Assembly: GCF_006711645.1 (NCBI RefSeq)
Contig: NZ_CP041247.1
Span: forward strand, 930,001-994,000
Direction: 5' to 3'
Origin: Klebsiella electrica
GTDB lineage: Bacteria; Pseudomonadota; Gammaproteobacteria; Enterobacterales; Enterobacteriaceae
DNA length: 64,000 nucleotides
Shown here one piece after another: positions 17,461-28,381 of the stretch. The notes under the pieces were generated by a model. It did no database searches. It was not told the origin of the DNA and was given only the letters and a program-made list of their open reading frames with translations. The position numbers and the translations under genes are program-made. Positions within the stretch are counted from its first letter, which is position 1, and each line of letters begins with the position of its first letter.

Positions 17461-17828
17461 GTCGACAGGAAGTCGCGAAATGAAGTGAACATCAGGATGA
17501 TGACTCTTCATGCAGGACCCGCCGGGAAGGCGTTGCAAGGACAGGCTTCAGGATGAAGCGCAGGATAACGCAGGAACGCGTAAAGGACACCTCCAGGATG
17601 GAGAATGTGAGCCGCTCATGATGAACGGTGGATCAGGAAGATCGGGACAGACTTAAGGATAAGTGATTTCACATCGGGGTGGTGTGGGAGCAGGATGCAC
17701 AGGTTTACGGATGAACATGGTCAGGAGACCTCAGGAAAAGTTTTCATGGACGAGCAGGGAGCACCAATGTAGCTGGATTGCTGCAAAACGAACCGGGAGC
17801 ACTGTTTATACAGTGCTCCCTTTTTTTA
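17461..17828 (+). ncRNA. csrB: CsrB small RNA
   Basis: The stretch has no credible gene but contains 24 GGA triplets in about 370 bases, most as CAGGA or AAGGA in the loops of short hairpins, which is the hallmark of CsrB. Segments match E. coli CsrB closely: GTCGACAGG at the 5' end, AAGTGAACATCAGGATGATG, CACCTCCAGGATGGAGAATG, and the final GGGAGCACTG-TTTATA-CAGTGCTCCC followed by seven Ts as terminator (17795-17827). CsrB sequesters the translation regulator CsrA. Location between syd and yqcC agrees with E. coli. The 5' end is set by homology. Confidence 0.95.
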
Positions 17829-18043
17829 TGCCTGTTTTTTATTGCAGCGCCTTTGGCCGGGGCATTTGAGCGAAGGCCGCATCGCCTGGGACAGCTTCAG
17901 GCCATGCCGGGCAACGAGTCTGGCCCGTGCCGCCCTGGCGCATGACCGCGCGCGTTGTCATGTGCCGGGCGCCATGATTTTGAGTAGTTTTCGCCGCTGT
18001 ATTTGCTATCCTGCGTCCGGTTTACAACTCATCGAGGTTTCCC

Positions 18044-18373
18044 ATGACTCTTCACCTTAGCGTGCGCGAGCGTTTGCACGCCCTTGAAGCGCTGCTGCGC
18101 GAAACGGACCACTGGCAAGAAAATGCGCCGGAAAGCGGCGCTTTTGCCAGCCAACAGCCTTTCTGTATGGACACGCTTGAACCGCTGGAGTGGCTGCAGT
18201 GGGTCCTGATCCCTCGTATGCACCACTTACTCGATAGCGAACAGCCATTGCCGCAGGATTTCGCCGTTGCGCCCTACTATGAGATGGCTCTCGATGCCGC
18301 GCATCCGCTGCGCGAGCGGGTACTGGCTGAGCTGCTGCTGCTGGATACGTTATTTGCCGGTGATGACGCCTGA
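18044..18373 (+). CDS. yqcC: YqcC family protein
   Basis: The 109-residue protein matches E. coli YqcC (same length). The C-terminal half is nearly unchanged (MDTLEPLEWLQWVLIPRMH, FAVAPYYEMALD). It is a small soluble helical protein whose function is not known. Its stop overlaps the truC start (TGATG), so it is co-translated with truC and yqcA. Confidence 0.92.
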   Translation: MTLHLSVRERLHALEALLRETDHWQENAPESGAFASQQPFCMDTLEPLEWLQWVLIPRMHHLLDSEQPLPQDFAVAPYYEMALDAAHPLRERVLAELLLLDTLFAGDDA

Positions 18374-19167
18374 TGCTGGAGATTATCTATCAGGATGAGT
18401 GGCTGGTGGCGGTGAACAAACCCTCCGGCTGGCTGGTTCATCGCAGCTGGCTGGACCGCGATGAAAAAGTGGTGGTGATGCAAACCGTGCGTGACCAGAT
18501 TGGTCAGCATGTGTTTACCGCCCATCGCCTTGACCGCCCGACGTCGGGTGTCCTGCTGATGGGGCTGTCGAGCGAAGCGGGAAGGCGCCTGTCTCAACAG
18601 TTTGAGCAGCATCAGATACAAAAGCGCTACCACGCGGTGGTGCGCGGCTGGCTGACCGACGAAGCGGTGCTCGATTACCCGCTGGTGGAAGAGCTGGATA
18701 AAATCGCCGATAAATTTGCCCGTGACGATAAAGAACCCCAGCCGGCGGTTACGCGCTATCGCGGAATGGCGACCGTCGAAATGCCGGTGGCCACCGGACG
18801 TTATCCGACGACGCGCTACAGCCTGGTTGAGCTGGAGCCTGAAACCGGGCGTAAACACCAGCTGCGCCGCCACCTTTCCCATTTACGTCACCCGATTATC
18901 GGCGACAGTAAACACGGCGATCTCCGGCAAAACCGCAGCGCCGCAGAGCATTTTTCCGTTGACCGCTTGATGCTTCACGCCAGCCAGCTATCGTTAACGC
19001 ATCCCTTTACCGGCGAGCCGTTGACGATCCGTGCGGGCCTTGACGAGGTCTGGATGCGGGCGCTGTCGCAGTTTGGCTGGCGCGGCCTTCTGCCGCTAAA
19101 TGAAAGGGTTGAGTTTGCTGACGACAGCGGTCAGGATGAAGAAATTGAGGTCAATTCAGGGAGATAA
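18373..19167 (+). CDS. truC: tRNA pseudouridine(65) synthase
   Basis: The 264-residue protein belongs to the RluA family, with the catalytic aspartate at residue 54 in [15 protein letters not shown]. Further family motifs are [10 protein letters not shown] near the start and [14 protein letters not shown]. TruC makes pseudouridine at position 65 of tRNAs for Ile and Asp. It overlaps yqcC by one base and is followed two bases later by yqcA. Confidence 0.94.
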   Translation: MLEIIYQDEWLVAVNKPSGWLVHRSWLDRDEKVVVMQTVRDQIGQHVFTAHRLDRPTSGVLLMGLSSEAGRRLSQQFEQHQIQKRYHAVVRGWLTDEAVLDYPLVEELDKIADKFARDDKEPQPAVTRYRGMATVEMPVATGRYPTTRYSLVELEPETGRKHQLRRHLSHLRHPIIGDSKHGDLRQNRSAAEHFSVDRLMLHASQLSLTHPFTGEPLTIRAGLDEVWMRALSQFGWRGLLPLNERVEFADDSGQDEEIEVNSGR

Positions 19168-19169
19168 TC

Positions 19170-19613
19170 ATGGCAGATATCGGTATTTTTGTAGGCACGA
19201 TGTATGGAAACGCGCTGCTGGTGGCCGAAGAGGCTGAAGCCATTCTGAGCGGTCTCGGGCATAAAGCGAAGGTGTTTGAAGACCCGGAGGTTCAGGACTG
19301 GGAGCCGTACAGCGGCAAATATGTGCTGGTCGTCACCTCCACCACCGGTCAGGGCGATCTGCCGGACAGCATCGTCCCGCTGTATGAAGGGATGAAAGAC
19401 ATGTACCAGCCGCACCTGCGCTACGGGATTATCGCGCTTGGCGATAGCACCTACGCTAACTTTTGCGGCGGCGGTAAGACCTTCGATGCATTGCTGCAGG
19501 AGCAGGGCGCCAGACGTATCGGCGACATGCTGATGATCGATGCCAGCGAGGACCCTGAACCCGAGAGCGTGTCTAACCCATGGGTTGAACAGTGGGCGAG
19601 CCTGCTCGAATAA
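19170..19613 (+). CDS. yqcA: Flavodoxin YqcA
   Basis: The 147-residue protein is a short-chain flavodoxin. [15 protein letters not shown] forms the FMN phosphate loop, followed by [13 protein letters not shown] and [15 protein letters not shown]. It is a cytoplasmic electron carrier whose specific partner is not established. It is the last gene of the yqcC-truC-yqcA operon, two bases after truC. A weak hairpin follows. Confidence 0.92.
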   Translation: MADIGIFVGTMYGNALLVAEEAEAILSGLGHKAKVFEDPEVQDWEPYSGKYVLVVTSTTGQGDLPDSIVPLYEGMKDMYQPHLRYGIIALGDSTYANFCGGGKTFDALLQEQGARRIGDMLMIDASEDPEPESVSNPWVEQWASLLE

Positions 19614-19639
19614 ACCAATCCATCAACGGATAAAAGTTG

Positions 19640-19663
19640 CGCCCTCTCCCTACATAGAGGGCG
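19640..19663 (+). terminator. Hairpin after yqcA
   Basis: CGCCCTCT (19640-19647) pairs with AGAGGGCG (19656-19663), but only short T runs follow. It is a likely weak terminator for the yqcC-truC-yqcA operon. Confidence 0.5.
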
Positions 19664-20033
19664 TCACTTCCTGATGCCAGTGCCAGATAAACGGTCGATA
19701 AAATGTTAACCCTTTTACCGGTCCCGGACATCGGGCATTTGCACGACAAGCGGTTCACGCGGACGATTTATTCCGGGAGTTTCCACCGGGTCAAGTGAGG
19801 CATTTCACACTCCTGCCGTTTGTCTCGCCGTTTCCGCTGTTCCTCGCCTCCGCTTTTCATTTCCGTGAACTACCCCCTATCCCGTCAGGCATAAGCCATA
19901 AATCTATTGCTAAATCTCCGCTAAAGCTGTGTGTATGCACGGTGAGCCGCTCGGGCCCTCTTTTTATACTTTCCCTGCCAGTTAAAAAAGCAGCACGCCA
20001 GATAAAACGAAAACAATGAAAAACTCAAACACG
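19664..20033. other. Intergenic stretch before the glucarate operon, no gene seen
   Basis: About 370 bases between the yqcA hairpin and the gudP leader. One open frame (19795-20019) has no ribosome binding site and no recognisable family. The stretch should hold the gud promoter. In E. coli this operon is activated by CdaR, whose site I cannot place with confidence. Confidence 0.5.
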
Positions 20034-20072
20034 TCATTCTGACTCCCCTACAGGTTGTGCCATTCAGAATGA
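20034..20072. promoter_or_regulatory. Long inverted repeat just upstream of gudP
   Basis: TCATTCTGA (20034-20042) and TCAGAATGA (20064-20072) are exact complements around a 21-base spacer. With one bulged A the arms extend to ACGTCATTCTGA and TCAGAATGAACGT. The element ends about 30 bases before the gudP start, so it is either an operator or a 5' leader hairpin. Confidence 0.5.
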
Positions 20073-20106
20073 ACGTAGCTAACGGCTATGATTCAGGAGT
20101 GCAACA

Positions 20107-21459
20107 ATGAGTACATTAAGTCAGGCGGCTAGCGGCGCGGAAAAACGCACCAATGCCCGCTACTGGATAGTGGTGATGCTGTTTATCGTCACCTCTTTCA
20201 ACTACGGCGACCGCGCAACGCTGTCGATAGCCGGTTCGGAAATGGCCAAAGATATTGGCCTGGACGCGGTGGGCATGGGCTATGTTTTTTCCGCGTTCTC
20301 ATGGGCCTACGTTATCGGTCAGATCCCCGGCGGATGGTTGCTGGACCGCTTTGGTTCAAAACGGGTCTATTTTTGGTCTATCTTCATCTGGTCGATGTTT
20401 ACCCTGTTACAGGGCTTCGTCGATATCTTTAGCGGCTTCGGTATTATTATCGCGCTGTTTACCCTGCGATTTCTGGTCGGGCTGGCGGAAGCCCCCTCGT
20501 TCCCCGGCAACAGTCGAATCGTCGCGGCCTGGTTCCCGGCGCAGGAAAGGGGAACCGCGGTGGCGATATTCAACTCCGCGCAATACTTTGCCACCGTTAT
20601 CTTCGCGCCGATCATGGGCTGGTTAACCCATGAAGTGGGCTGGTCGCACGTCTTCTTCTTTATGGGAGGGCTGGGGATTGTCATCAGTTTGGTATGGCTT
20701 AAAGTCATCCATGAACCGAATCAGCACCCCGGCGTAAACAAAAAAGAGCTGGAGTACATTGCCGAAGGCGGCGCGCTGATCAATATGGATCAGAAGAAAA
20801 ATGTCCGCAAAGTCCCGCTTAGCGAAAAATGGGGGCAGATCAAACAGCTGATTGGCTCCCGGATGATGGTCGGGATCTATATCGGCCAGTACTGCATCAA
20901 CGCCTTGACCTACTTCTTTATCACCTGGTTCCCGGTCTACCTGGTGCAGGCGCGCGGCATGTCGATTCTGAAAGCCGGCTTTGTCGCCTCGGTGCCGGCA
21001 ATCTGCGGGTTTGCCGGCGGAGTTCTGGGCGGGATTATTTCCGACTGGTTAATGCGTCGCACCGGCTCGCTCAATATTGCCCGTAAAACCCCGATTGTCG
21101 CAGGCATGCTGATGTCGATGGCTATGGTGTTCTGTAACTACGTTAACGTGGAGTGGATGATTATCGGCTTCATGGCGCTGGCCTTCTTCGGCAAAGGGAT
21201 TGGCGCCCTCGGCTGGGCGGTGATGGCCGATACGGCGCCGAAAGAGATCAGCGGTTTGTCGGGCGGATTGTTCAATATGTTCGGCAATATCTCCGGCATC
21301 GTGACGCCGATTGCGATTGGTTACATCGTCGGAACGACGGGCTCATTCAACGGCGCGCTGATTTACGTCGGGGTGCATGCGCTGGTGGCGGTACTGAGCT
21401 ATCTGGTGCTGGTGGGCGATATCAAACGCATTGAACTTAAACCGGTCACGGAGCGCTAA
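20107..21459 (+). CDS. gudP: Glucarate/galactarate transporter, MFS
   Basis: The 450-residue protein is an anion:cation symporter family MFS permease with twelve predicted helices. It shows [13 protein letters not shown] in helix 1, [20 protein letters not shown] at the helix 2-3 loop and [15 protein letters not shown] in helix 4, all as in GudP. It imports D-glucarate and galactarate. It is two bases upstream of gudX, so the four genes gudP-gudX-gudD-garK are one operon. GAGTGCAAC precedes the ATG. Confidence 0.93.
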   Translation: MSTLSQAASGAEKRTNARYWIVVMLFIVTSFNYGDRATLSIAGSEMAKDIGLDAVGMGYVFSAFSWAYVIGQIPGGWLLDRFGSKRVYFWSIFIWSMFTLLQGFVDIFSGFGIIIALFTLRFLVGLAEAPSFPGNSRIVAAWFPAQERGTAVAIFNSAQYFATVIFAPIMGWLTHEVGWSHVFFFMGGLGIVISLVWLKVIHEPNQHPGVNKKELEYIAEGGALINMDQKKNVRKVPLSEKWGQIKQLIGSRMMVGIYIGQYCINALTYFFITWFPVYLVQARGMSILKAGFVASVPAICGFAGGVLGGIISDWLMRRTGSLNIARKTPIVAGMLMSMAMVFCNYVNVEWMIIGFMALAFFGKGIGALGWAVMADTAPKEISGLSGGLFNMFGNISGIVTPIAIGYIVGTTGSFNGALIYVGVHALVAVLSYLVLVGDIKRIELKPVTER

Positions 21460-21461
21460 TC

Positions 21462-22817
21462 ATGAATACTCAATCCAGTCCGACAATCACCGATATGAAA
21501 GTCATTCCGGTGGCTGGCCACGACAGCATGCTGTTGAACATCGGCGGGGCGCATAGCGCCTGGTTTACCCGCAATATCGTGGTACTGACCGACAACGCGG
21601 GGAATACCGGCGTCGGCGAGGCGCCCGGCGGTGAAGTGATTTATCAGACGCTGGTGGACGCTATTCCGCTGGTGCTGGGAAAAGAGGTCGCCCGCCTGAA
21701 TAACGTGGTTCAGCAGGTCCATAAAGGCAACCAGGCGGCGGATTTTGACACCTTTGGCAAGGGGGCCTGGACCTTTGAACTGCGGGTTAATGCGGTCGCG
21801 GCGCTGGAGGCCGCGCTGCTGGATCTGCTGGGCAAAGCGCTGAATGTCCCGGTTTGCGAACTGCTGGGGCCGGGTAAACAGCGTGATGCGGTCACCGTGC
21901 TGGGCTATCTCTTCTATATCGGCGATCGAAACAAAACGGACCTTCCTTATCTGCAGAGTACCCCAGGAGATCATGAGTGGTACCGCCTGCGTCATCAGGA
22001 GGCGCTGACCAGCGCTGCGATAGTGCGCCTTGCCGAGGCCGCGCAAGATCGCTACGGCTTTAAAGATTTCAAACTGAAGGGCGGCGTTTTACCCGGTGAG
22101 CAGGAAATTGAAAGCGCGCGTGCGCTGAAACAACGCTTCCCGGATGCGCGGATTACGGTTGACCCGAACGGTGCCTGGCTGCTGGATGAGGCGATTGAAC
22201 TGTGCACGGGCCTGCAGGAGGTGTTGACCTATGCGGAAGATCCGTGCGGCGCTGAACAGGGCTTCTCCGGGCGGGAGGTGATGGCGGAATTTCGTCGCGC
22301 CACCGGGCTACCGGTCGCCACCAATATGATTGCCACCAACTGGCGGGAAATGGGGCATGCGGTGATGCTCAACGCGGTAGACATTCCGTTAGCCGATCCG
22401 CACTTCTGGACGCTCTCCGGCGCGGTGCGAGTCGCCCAGCTGTGTGATGACTGGGGGCTGACATGGGGTTGCCACTCGAACAACCATTTTGACATTTCAC
22501 TGGCGATGTTTACTCACGTGGGCGCCGCCGCGCCGGGCAACCCGACGGCAATCGATACTCACTGGATCTGGCAGGAAGGCGACTGCCGTCTGACCAAAAA
22601 TCCGCTGCAGATTGAGCACGGCAAGATTGCCGTACCGGATGCGCCCGGCCTCGGTATCGAGCTGGACTGGGCGCAGGTGCAAAAAGCCCATCAAGCCTAT
22701 CAGGCGCTGCCGGGAGGCGCGCGTAATGACGCGGTGCCGATGCAGTATCTGATCCCCGGCTGGAAATTCGACCGCAAGCGTCCCGTGTTCGGCCGCACCG
22801 CTGTCGCCAATCAATAA
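21462..22817 (+). CDS. gudX: Glucarate dehydratase-related protein
   Basis: The 451-residue enolase-superfamily protein is clearly paralogous to GudD, encoded next. Both share [11 protein letters not shown] at the start, [10 protein letters not shown] or its equivalent with the catalytic KxK, DPNGAW, the metal-binding [16 protein letters not shown], and [16 protein letters not shown] or its equivalent. GudX has weak or no glucarate dehydratase activity in E. coli and its role is unclear. The catalytic and metal residues appear to be kept here, so it may still be an active dehydratase. Confidence 0.9.
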   Translation: MNTQSSPTITDMKVIPVAGHDSMLLNIGGAHSAWFTRNIVVLTDNAGNTGVGEAPGGEVIYQTLVDAIPLVLGKEVARLNNVVQQVHKGNQAADFDTFGKGAWTFELRVNAVAALEAALLDLLGKALNVPVCELLGPGKQRDAVTVLGYLFYIGDRNKTDLPYLQSTPGDHEWYRLRHQEALTSAAIVRLAEAAQDRYGFKDFKLKGGVLPGEQEIESARALKQRFPDARITVDPNGAWLLDEAIELCTGLQEVLTYAEDPCGAEQGFSGREVMAEFRRATGLPVATNMIATNWREMGHAVMLNAVDIPLADPHFWTLSGAVRVAQLCDDWGLTWGCHSNNHFDISLAMFTHVGAAAPGNPTAIDTHWIWQEGDCRLTKNPLQIEHGKIAVPDAPGLGIELDWAQVQKAHQAYQALPGGARNDAVPMQYLIPGWKFDRKRPVFGRTAVANQ

Positions 22818-22832
22818 CAAAAGGATTTCATC

Positions 22833-24173
22833 ATGACCACGCAGTTTTCTACCCCCGTCGTCACCGCGATGCAGGTTATTCCGGTTGCCGGCCACGACAG
22901 TATGCTGATGAATCTTAGCGGAGCCCATGCCCCGTATTTCACCCGCAATATTGTGATTATCAAAGATAACTCAGGCCATACCGGCGTAGGGGAAATCCCC
23001 GGCGGCGAGAAAATCCGCCAGACGCTGGAAGAGGCCGCTGAGCTAGTCGTCGGGAAAGCGCTCGGCGAGTATAAAAACGTCCTCGGGGCGGTACGCCGCC
23101 GCTTTGCCGACCGCGACGCCGGCGGCCGCGGGTTGCAAACTTTTGATCTGCGTACCACCATTCACGTTGTCACCGGGATTGAGGCCGCGCTGCTGGACCT
23201 GCTGGGACAGCATCTGGGCGTCAACGTCGCCTCCCTGCTCGGCGATGGCCAACAGCGTTGCGAAGTCGAAATGCTGGGCTACCTGTTCTTCGTCGGTAAC
23301 CGTCATGCCACGCCGCTGGCCTATCAAAGTCAGGGCGATGAGAAGTGCGACTGGTACCGGCTTCGTCATGAAGAGGCTATGACGCCGGACGCCGTCGTGC
23401 GTCTGGCGGAGGCGGCCTACGAAAAATATGGCTTCAACGATTTCAAACTCAAAGGCGGCGTGCTGGCGGGCGAAGAAGAGGCGGAGTCGATAGTGGCGCT
23501 GGCTAAACGTTTCCCACAGGCGCGCGTAACGCTCGATCCCAACGGCGCCTGGCGCCTGGATGAAGCCATCAACATTGGCAAACAGCTGAAAGGGGTGCTG
23601 GCCTATGCGGAAGATCCCTGCGGCGCTGAACAGGGCTTCTCGGGCCGCGAAGTGATGGCGGAGTTCCGCCGCGCCACCGGCCTGCCGACGGCCACCAATA
23701 TGATTGCCACCGACTGGCGTCAGATGGGGCATACTTTGTCTCTGCAATCGGTGGACATTCCGCTGGCGGATCCGCACTTCTGGACCATGCAGGGATCGGT
23801 GCGCGTGGCGCAGATGTGCCATGAATTTGGTTTGACCTGGGGCTCGCACTCCAACAACCATTTCGATATCTCGCTGGCGATGTTCACCCACGTTGCGGCG
23901 GCGGCGCCAGGCAACATTACCGCCATCGATACCCATTGGATCTGGCAGGAAGGCAATCAGCGATTGACCCGGCAACCTTTTGAGATCAAAGGTGGTATGG
24001 TGCAGGTGCCCGCCACGCCGGGCCTCGGCGTCGAGCTGGATATGGACCGCGTGATGCAGGCGAATGCGCTGTACGAAAAGCACGGGCTGGGCGCGCGTGA
24101 CGATGCGATGGCCATGCAGTACCTTATCCCGAACTGGACGTTTGATAACAAGCGTCCGTGTATGGTGCGCTAA
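22833..24173 (+). CDS. gudD: Glucarate dehydratase
   Basis: The 446-residue enzyme equals E. coli GudD in length. It has [13 protein letters not shown] (catalytic KxK), VTLDPNGAW and [14 protein letters not shown] (Mg2+ ligands), and [18 protein letters not shown], the catalytic His region of the mandelate-racemase-type enolase superfamily. It dehydrates D-glucarate to 5-keto-4-deoxyglucarate, which in E. coli goes to the aldolase GarL and reductase GarR and then to glycerate. It follows gudX by 15 bases with AAAGGA upstream. Confidence 0.94.
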   Translation: MTTQFSTPVVTAMQVIPVAGHDSMLMNLSGAHAPYFTRNIVIIKDNSGHTGVGEIPGGEKIRQTLEEAAELVVGKALGEYKNVLGAVRRRFADRDAGGRGLQTFDLRTTIHVVTGIEAALLDLLGQHLGVNVASLLGDGQQRCEVEMLGYLFFVGNRHATPLAYQSQGDEKCDWYRLRHEEAMTPDAVVRLAEAAYEKYGFNDFKLKGGVLAGEEEAESIVALAKRFPQARVTLDPNGAWRLDEAINIGKQLKGVLAYAEDPCGAEQGFSGREVMAEFRRATGLPTATNMIATDWRQMGHTLSLQSVDIPLADPHFWTMQGSVRVAQMCHEFGLTWGSHSNNHFDISLAMFTHVAAAAPGNITAIDTHWIWQEGNQRLTRQPFEIKGGMVQVPATPGLGVELDMDRVMQANALYEKHGLGARDDAMAMQYLIPNWTFDNKRPCMVR

Positions 24174-24243
24174 GGAAAATCCGCTTCCTGCGGGAACCTG
24201 AGTGGTTTTGCTACCGGATGTTTGTGCATATTAAGGACAGCGG

Positions 24244-25383
24244 ATGAAAATAGTGATTGCACCGGATTCATACAAGGAGAGCCTGAGTGCTCTGGATGTT
24301 GCAACGGCGATAGAAGCGGGGTTTCAGGAGATTTATCCTGATGCGGAGTATGTCAAGTTGCCTGTTGCCGATGGCGGAGAAGGGACCGTCGAAGCGATGG
24401 TTGCCGCCACTCAGGGGCGTCTGGTGCCGGTGACGGTGACCGGCCCGTTGAACAAACCGGTGCACGCTTTCTACGGCCTTTCCGGCGATGAGCGCTGTGC
24501 TTTTATTGAAATGGCGGCGGCCAGCGGACTGGAAAGCGTACCGCCGACGTGCCGTAACCCATTGGTAACGACCACCTGGGGAACCGGGGAACTGATTCGC
24601 CACGCGCTGGATGCCGGCGTCCAGCAGATTATTATTGGTATTGGCGGTAGCGCGACGAATGACGGCGGCGCCGGAATGGTGCAGGCGCTGGGCGGAAAGT
24701 TGCTGACGGCGGATAATCAGCAGATTGCCGTCGGTGGCGGCGCGCTGGAGCAACTGGCGCGCATTGATCTGAGCGAACTGGATAGCCGTCTCGCCGATTG
24801 CCGCATTGATGTGGCCTGCGATGTGACCAATCCGCTAACGGGGCCGGAAGGCGCTACGGCGGTATTTGGGCCGCAAAAAGGGGCGACGGCAGAGATGATA
24901 GTCCGTCTCGATCGCGCGCTGGCGCATTATGCGCGCATTATTCAACGTGATTTAGCCGTTGACGTGCTGCATCTTGAGGGCGGCGGCGCGGCAGGCGGCA
25001 TGGGCGCCGCCCTGTATGCATTCTGTGGCGCGCGGCTGCGTCCGGGCATTGAGATTGTGACCGATGCGCTGCGCCTGGCGGAGCTGGTGGCGGACGCAGA
25101 CCTGGTTATCACCGGCGAAGGGCGCATTGACAGCCAGACGATCCATGGCAAGGTGCCGGTGGGGGTGGCGAAGGTTGCGCAGCGCTATAACGTACCGGTT
25201 ATTGCTATTGCCGGCAGCCTGACCGCGGATGTGGGGATTGTTCATCAGCACGGGCTGGATGCGGTATTCAGCGTGATTTATTCGGTCTGTACACTGGAGG
25301 AGGCGCTGGAGAACGCAGCCGATAACGTGCGCATGACGGCGAGAAACGTTGCCGCGGTGCTGAACATGGGACGCAAGCTGTAA
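24244..25383 (+). CDS. garK: Glycerate 2-kinase
   Basis: The 379-residue protein is a class-II glycerate kinase of the GarK/GlxK type: KIVIAPDSYKESLSALDVA, LPVADGGEGTVEAM, IGIGGSATNDGGAGMVQALG, EGRIDSQTIHGKVPVGVA. It phosphorylates D-glycerate to 2-phosphoglycerate, which enolase (also in this window) takes to PEP. In E. coli K-12 garK sits in garPLRK, not next to gudD. Here it is 70 bases after gudD and likely co-transcribed, placing the last step of glucarate use in the same operon as the first. GarK and GlxK cannot be told apart firmly by eye. Confidence 0.9.
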   Translation: MKIVIAPDSYKESLSALDVATAIEAGFQEIYPDAEYVKLPVADGGEGTVEAMVAATQGRLVPVTVTGPLNKPVHAFYGLSGDERCAFIEMAAASGLESVPPTCRNPLVTTTWGTGELIRHALDAGVQQIIIGIGGSATNDGGAGMVQALGGKLLTADNQQIAVGGGALEQLARIDLSELDSRLADCRIDVACDVTNPLTGPEGATAVFGPQKGATAEMIVRLDRALAHYARIIQRDLAVDVLHLEGGGAAGGMGAALYAFCGARLRPGIEIVTDALRLAELVADADLVITGEGRIDSQTIHGKVPVGVAKVAQRYNVPVIAIAGSLTADVGIVHQHGLDAVFSVIYSVCTLEEALENAADNVRMTARNVAAVLNMGRKL

Positions 25384-25401
25384 GACGCTTCCCCGGTCAC
25401 G

Positions 25402-25421
25402 CGCCGCCCGCCGGGGCGGCG
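25402..25421. terminator. Terminator between garK and barA (convergent)
   Basis: CGCCGCCC (25402-25409) and GGGCGGCG (25414-25421) make a GC-rich 8-bp stem with a 4-base loop between two convergent genes. It can serve both directions. Confidence 0.6.
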
Positions 25422-25460
25422 TCGTTTGCGCCATAGCCCGCGCAAGCCGGGGAAGACGAT

Positions 25461-28214
25461 TTATATGCCCAGCATTTTGCACGCTTCCCGCGTGACATTA
25501 TCCATTTCATCCAGCAGTTCCAGCAGCTCCGGCTCCAGCTCTTCGGCGGCGGTCCCGGCGCGCAGCTGGCTTTCGAGGGTCTGGCACAGCTTTTTCAGCC
25601 GCGGAACTCCGCTATAGCTGCAGCTTCCATGAAGTTTATGAATCAAATCCAGCAGCCCCTCCGGCTCTTCGCCAACCAGCTGTTCTTCCACTTTATTACG
25701 CACCTCTGGCATAAAGGCGAGCAGCATTTGCAGCATCTCCCGCGCCAGATCCGGTTTCATGGCGGCCTGGCGTAGCGCCAACTGCCAGTCGAGCGTCACG
25801 TTACAGTCGATGGGGGCTTCGACAGGCTCCACCGCCCGCCGCGGCACGGTATGCCTTCCCGGCTGATAGCGCAGTAGCAAGCTGTGCAGCTTATCCTCTT
25901 CGATGGGCTTCGCCAGGTAGTCGTTCATCCCGGCCTTCATCAGTTTCTCTTTTTGCCCGTCAAAGGCGTGGGCGGTGACGGCGATCACCGGCGTTTGCTG
26001 CTGATGGGGAAGGTGGCGAATCAGCTCGCAGGCGCGAATACCGTCCATATCCGGCATCTGAATATCCATCAGAACCAGATCCAGCTGCATCTCTCTGGCC
26101 TGCTCGACGGCGCGCTGACCGCTCTCACACAGCGTGACGTGCTGGACCAGATCTTCGAGCAGCACGCCGATAAGCTTCAGGTTCGCCGGATTATCGTCCA
26201 CCGCCATCACCGTCATCGGCAGCTTGTGACTGTCAGTATGGGGCGCGATTATCGGCGTTCGGCTGCGGCAGGAGGCGGTGAGCGCCGGGATTAACCGCGT
26301 GGCGGTCAGCGGCTTGAGCAGGCAGGCGGCGACGCCGTCTTGCTTCAGGGTTTCGCCATTGATATGCGCATGGCAGGGGAGTGCCAGCAGTAAGTTGTCG
26401 GCCATGGCGCAGGCTTTCGTCAGGTTATCCTTTTGCTGACTCAGGTCGCGCATTGATACCGGAAGGCCGGCCAGCAGGATATCGTAGTGTGCTTCCGGCA
26501 GCGCGGAAAATGTCGGGCTGTACACCACCTCCAGCGGCAGGGTCGCCAGCAGCTCCATGGTGCACTGCGCCGCCGCCGCATTGGCCTCGACGTAGGCCAG
26601 CGTTTTGCCCGCCAGACCTTGGGTCGGCGGACTCTCCTGAACCGCGTTGGGATTGAGGTCGAGGTTGATATGGAACCAGAATGTGGAGCCGCGATTCGGC
26701 TGGCTGTGGAATGAGATATCGCCGCCCATCTCTCTGACCAGCCGCTGGGTAATCACCAGCCCGAGCCCGGTGCCGCCGTGACGACGGGAAATACTGGCAT
26801 CGGCCTGACGGAACGCCTGGAACAGACGGGACTGATCGCGTTCCGGGATCCCAATCCCGGTATCGTGGATTTGAATTTCGATTTGTACGCTGGTGTTGCT
26901 CAGCGCGCGCTGTTCGACCAGAACATCAATATTGCCATGTTCGGTAAACTTGATGGCATTGCCCACCAGGTTGGTGATGATCTGCTGCAGGCGCAGAGGG
27001 TCGCCGATAATATTATCCGGAACATCATTTTTGATGTTCAGCGTCAGCTCCAGTCCCTTATCGTGCGCGGAGTGCGCCAGCAGCGTCACAACCTCATCCA
27101 GCGCATTACGCAGCAGGAACGGAATGCTCTCGAGAATCAGTTTACCCGCTTCCAGCTTCGAGAAGTCCAGCACGTCGTTAATGATAGCGAGCAGGTTGTT
27201 CGCCGAGCGCTCGATAGTGGTGAGGTGGTCGCGCTGAGTGGTATTTAAATCGGTCTTCAGGGTCAGGCGGGTAAAGCCAATAACGCCATTGAGCGGCGTT
27301 CGTAGCTCGTGAGACATATTGGCGAGGAATTCTGATTTGATGCGGGCCGCCTCCTGGGCGCGCTTCTTCGCCAGATCCAGCTCAACGTTCTGAATCTCCA
27401 TCTGTTCGAGGGTTTCGCGCAGATCGGAGGTCGCCTGGTCAATATTGTGCTGCATCTCTTCGTGGTAGGCCGCCAGCGACATAGCCATGGAGTTGATGCC
27501 GTTTTTCAGCATATCCAGTTCGCCGAGCATAAACCCTTCGACGCGGCTGTCGAGCTGGCCGCGACGAATGCGGTCGACGGTATTCACCATATTGCGGATC
27601 GGCCCGGTGACATCGCGCATCAGGCGCCAGCCGAAAATCAGCGCAATGCCGATGCAGAACAGCATCATGACGCTGGAGATGAAAATCTCTTTGTACTGCT
27701 GCAGCCGCACTGATTTGAGATCCAGTTCGAGGGCGACATAGCCCAGCATGTTGCCGGGCATTTTGGCATCGGACATCGGCGATTCATCGGGTGAATAGCT
27801 TTCTGAGACGATAGGCGTACGCAAAATCATGACGTCGCCCTTGCGCACCGCGCTTAGCTGGCGAGGAAATTTCGCCCCATTTTCCAGACGCAGCTCGCTG
27901 GGGTTGAGCTGAAAATTAGAGGTGACGAATAGCCGGTTTTGCGAATCATAAATCGAAATAGCGCGTACGATATCGGAATGGCGGCGATGCAGAACGCTAA
28001 TCAGCTGGCCGATGGACTCGCGGTTTTGCAGATTCATACCATATTCACTGGAGACCGCCAGCGGTTCAATAATACTGGCCCCGGCGTCTTCCAGCTGACG
28101 CTGCAGGTCGTGATAGCGATGCGCGACGAAGAAAATACTGAGCAACAAACCGATCAGTACGGTTGGCGCCAGGATAAGAATCATCATGCGGGCACGTAGG
28201 CTGTAGTTGGTCAT
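25461..28214 (-). CDS. barA: Hybrid sensor histidine kinase BarA
   Basis: The 917-residue inner-membrane protein is a tripartite kinase. It has an N-terminal helix (about 10-30), a periplasmic domain to about 175, a second helix (176-198), HAMP, the kinase with His302 in [10 protein letters not shown] and an ATP lid with GTGLGL, a receiver domain with the phosphoaspartate near 718 ([13 protein letters not shown]), and a C-terminal Hpt with its histidine near 861 ([13 protein letters not shown]). It phosphorylates UvrY, which activates csrB, also in this window, in response to short-chain carboxylic acids. The E. coli protein is 918 residues. It is divergent from rlmD. Confidence 0.96.
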   Translation of the reverse strand: MTNYSLRARMMILILAPTVLIGLLLSIFFVAHRYHDLQRQLEDAGASIIEPLAVSSEYGMNLQNRESIGQLISVLHRRHSDIVRAISIYDSQNRLFVTSNFQLNPSELRLENGAKFPRQLSAVRKGDVMILRTPIVSESYSPDESPMSDAKMPGNMLGYVALELDLKSVRLQQYKEIFISSVMMLFCIGIALIFGWRLMRDVTGPIRNMVNTVDRIRRGQLDSRVEGFMLGELDMLKNGINSMAMSLAAYHEEMQHNIDQATSDLRETLEQMEIQNVELDLAKKRAQEAARIKSEFLANMSHELRTPLNGVIGFTRLTLKTDLNTTQRDHLTTIERSANNLLAIINDVLDFSKLEAGKLILESIPFLLRNALDEVVTLLAHSAHDKGLELTLNIKNDVPDNIIGDPLRLQQIITNLVGNAIKFTEHGNIDVLVEQRALSNTSVQIEIQIHDTGIGIPERDQSRLFQAFRQADASISRRHGGTGLGLVITQRLVREMGGDISFHSQPNRGSTFWFHINLDLNPNAVQESPPTQGLAGKTLAYVEANAAAAQCTMELLATLPLEVVYSPTFSALPEAHYDILLAGLPVSMRDLSQQKDNLTKACAMADNLLLALPCHAHINGETLKQDGVAACLLKPLTATRLIPALTASCRSRTPIIAPHTDSHKLPMTVMAVDDNPANLKLIGVLLEDLVQHVTLCESGQRAVEQAREMQLDLVLMDIQMPDMDGIRACELIRHLPHQQQTPVIAVTAHAFDGQKEKLMKAGMNDYLAKPIEEDKLHSLLLRYQPGRHTVPRRAVEPVEAPIDCNVTLDWQLALRQAAMKPDLAREMLQMLLAFMPEVRNKVEEQLVGEEPEGLLDLIHKLHGSCSYSGVPRLKKLCQTLESQLRAGTAAEELEPELLELLDEMDNVTREACKMLGI

Positions 28215-28381
28215 GCGGTTCCATTATGGGAGAATATACCCTTCATCCATCAAGTGCTCTGCGTTGGCGGTTCCTGCGACGGGCCACTCTTCGCCGCCGG
28301 GGACGCTGACTGGCCGCCCTGACGCACTTTGTATGGACTCGTGTATAGAGTCAGTTTATTTGATTGAGACAAATCTCTACG

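Noticed and set aside
17663..17869. Short plus-strand reading frame
   Set aside because: It overlaps the csrB RNA and its terminator; chance frame.
17842..18060. 72-codon plus-strand frame before yqcC
   Set aside because: It overlaps the start of yqcC and has no homology or ribosome binding site.
19795..20019. Open frame before gudP
   Set aside because: No ribosome binding site, odd composition and no family seen.
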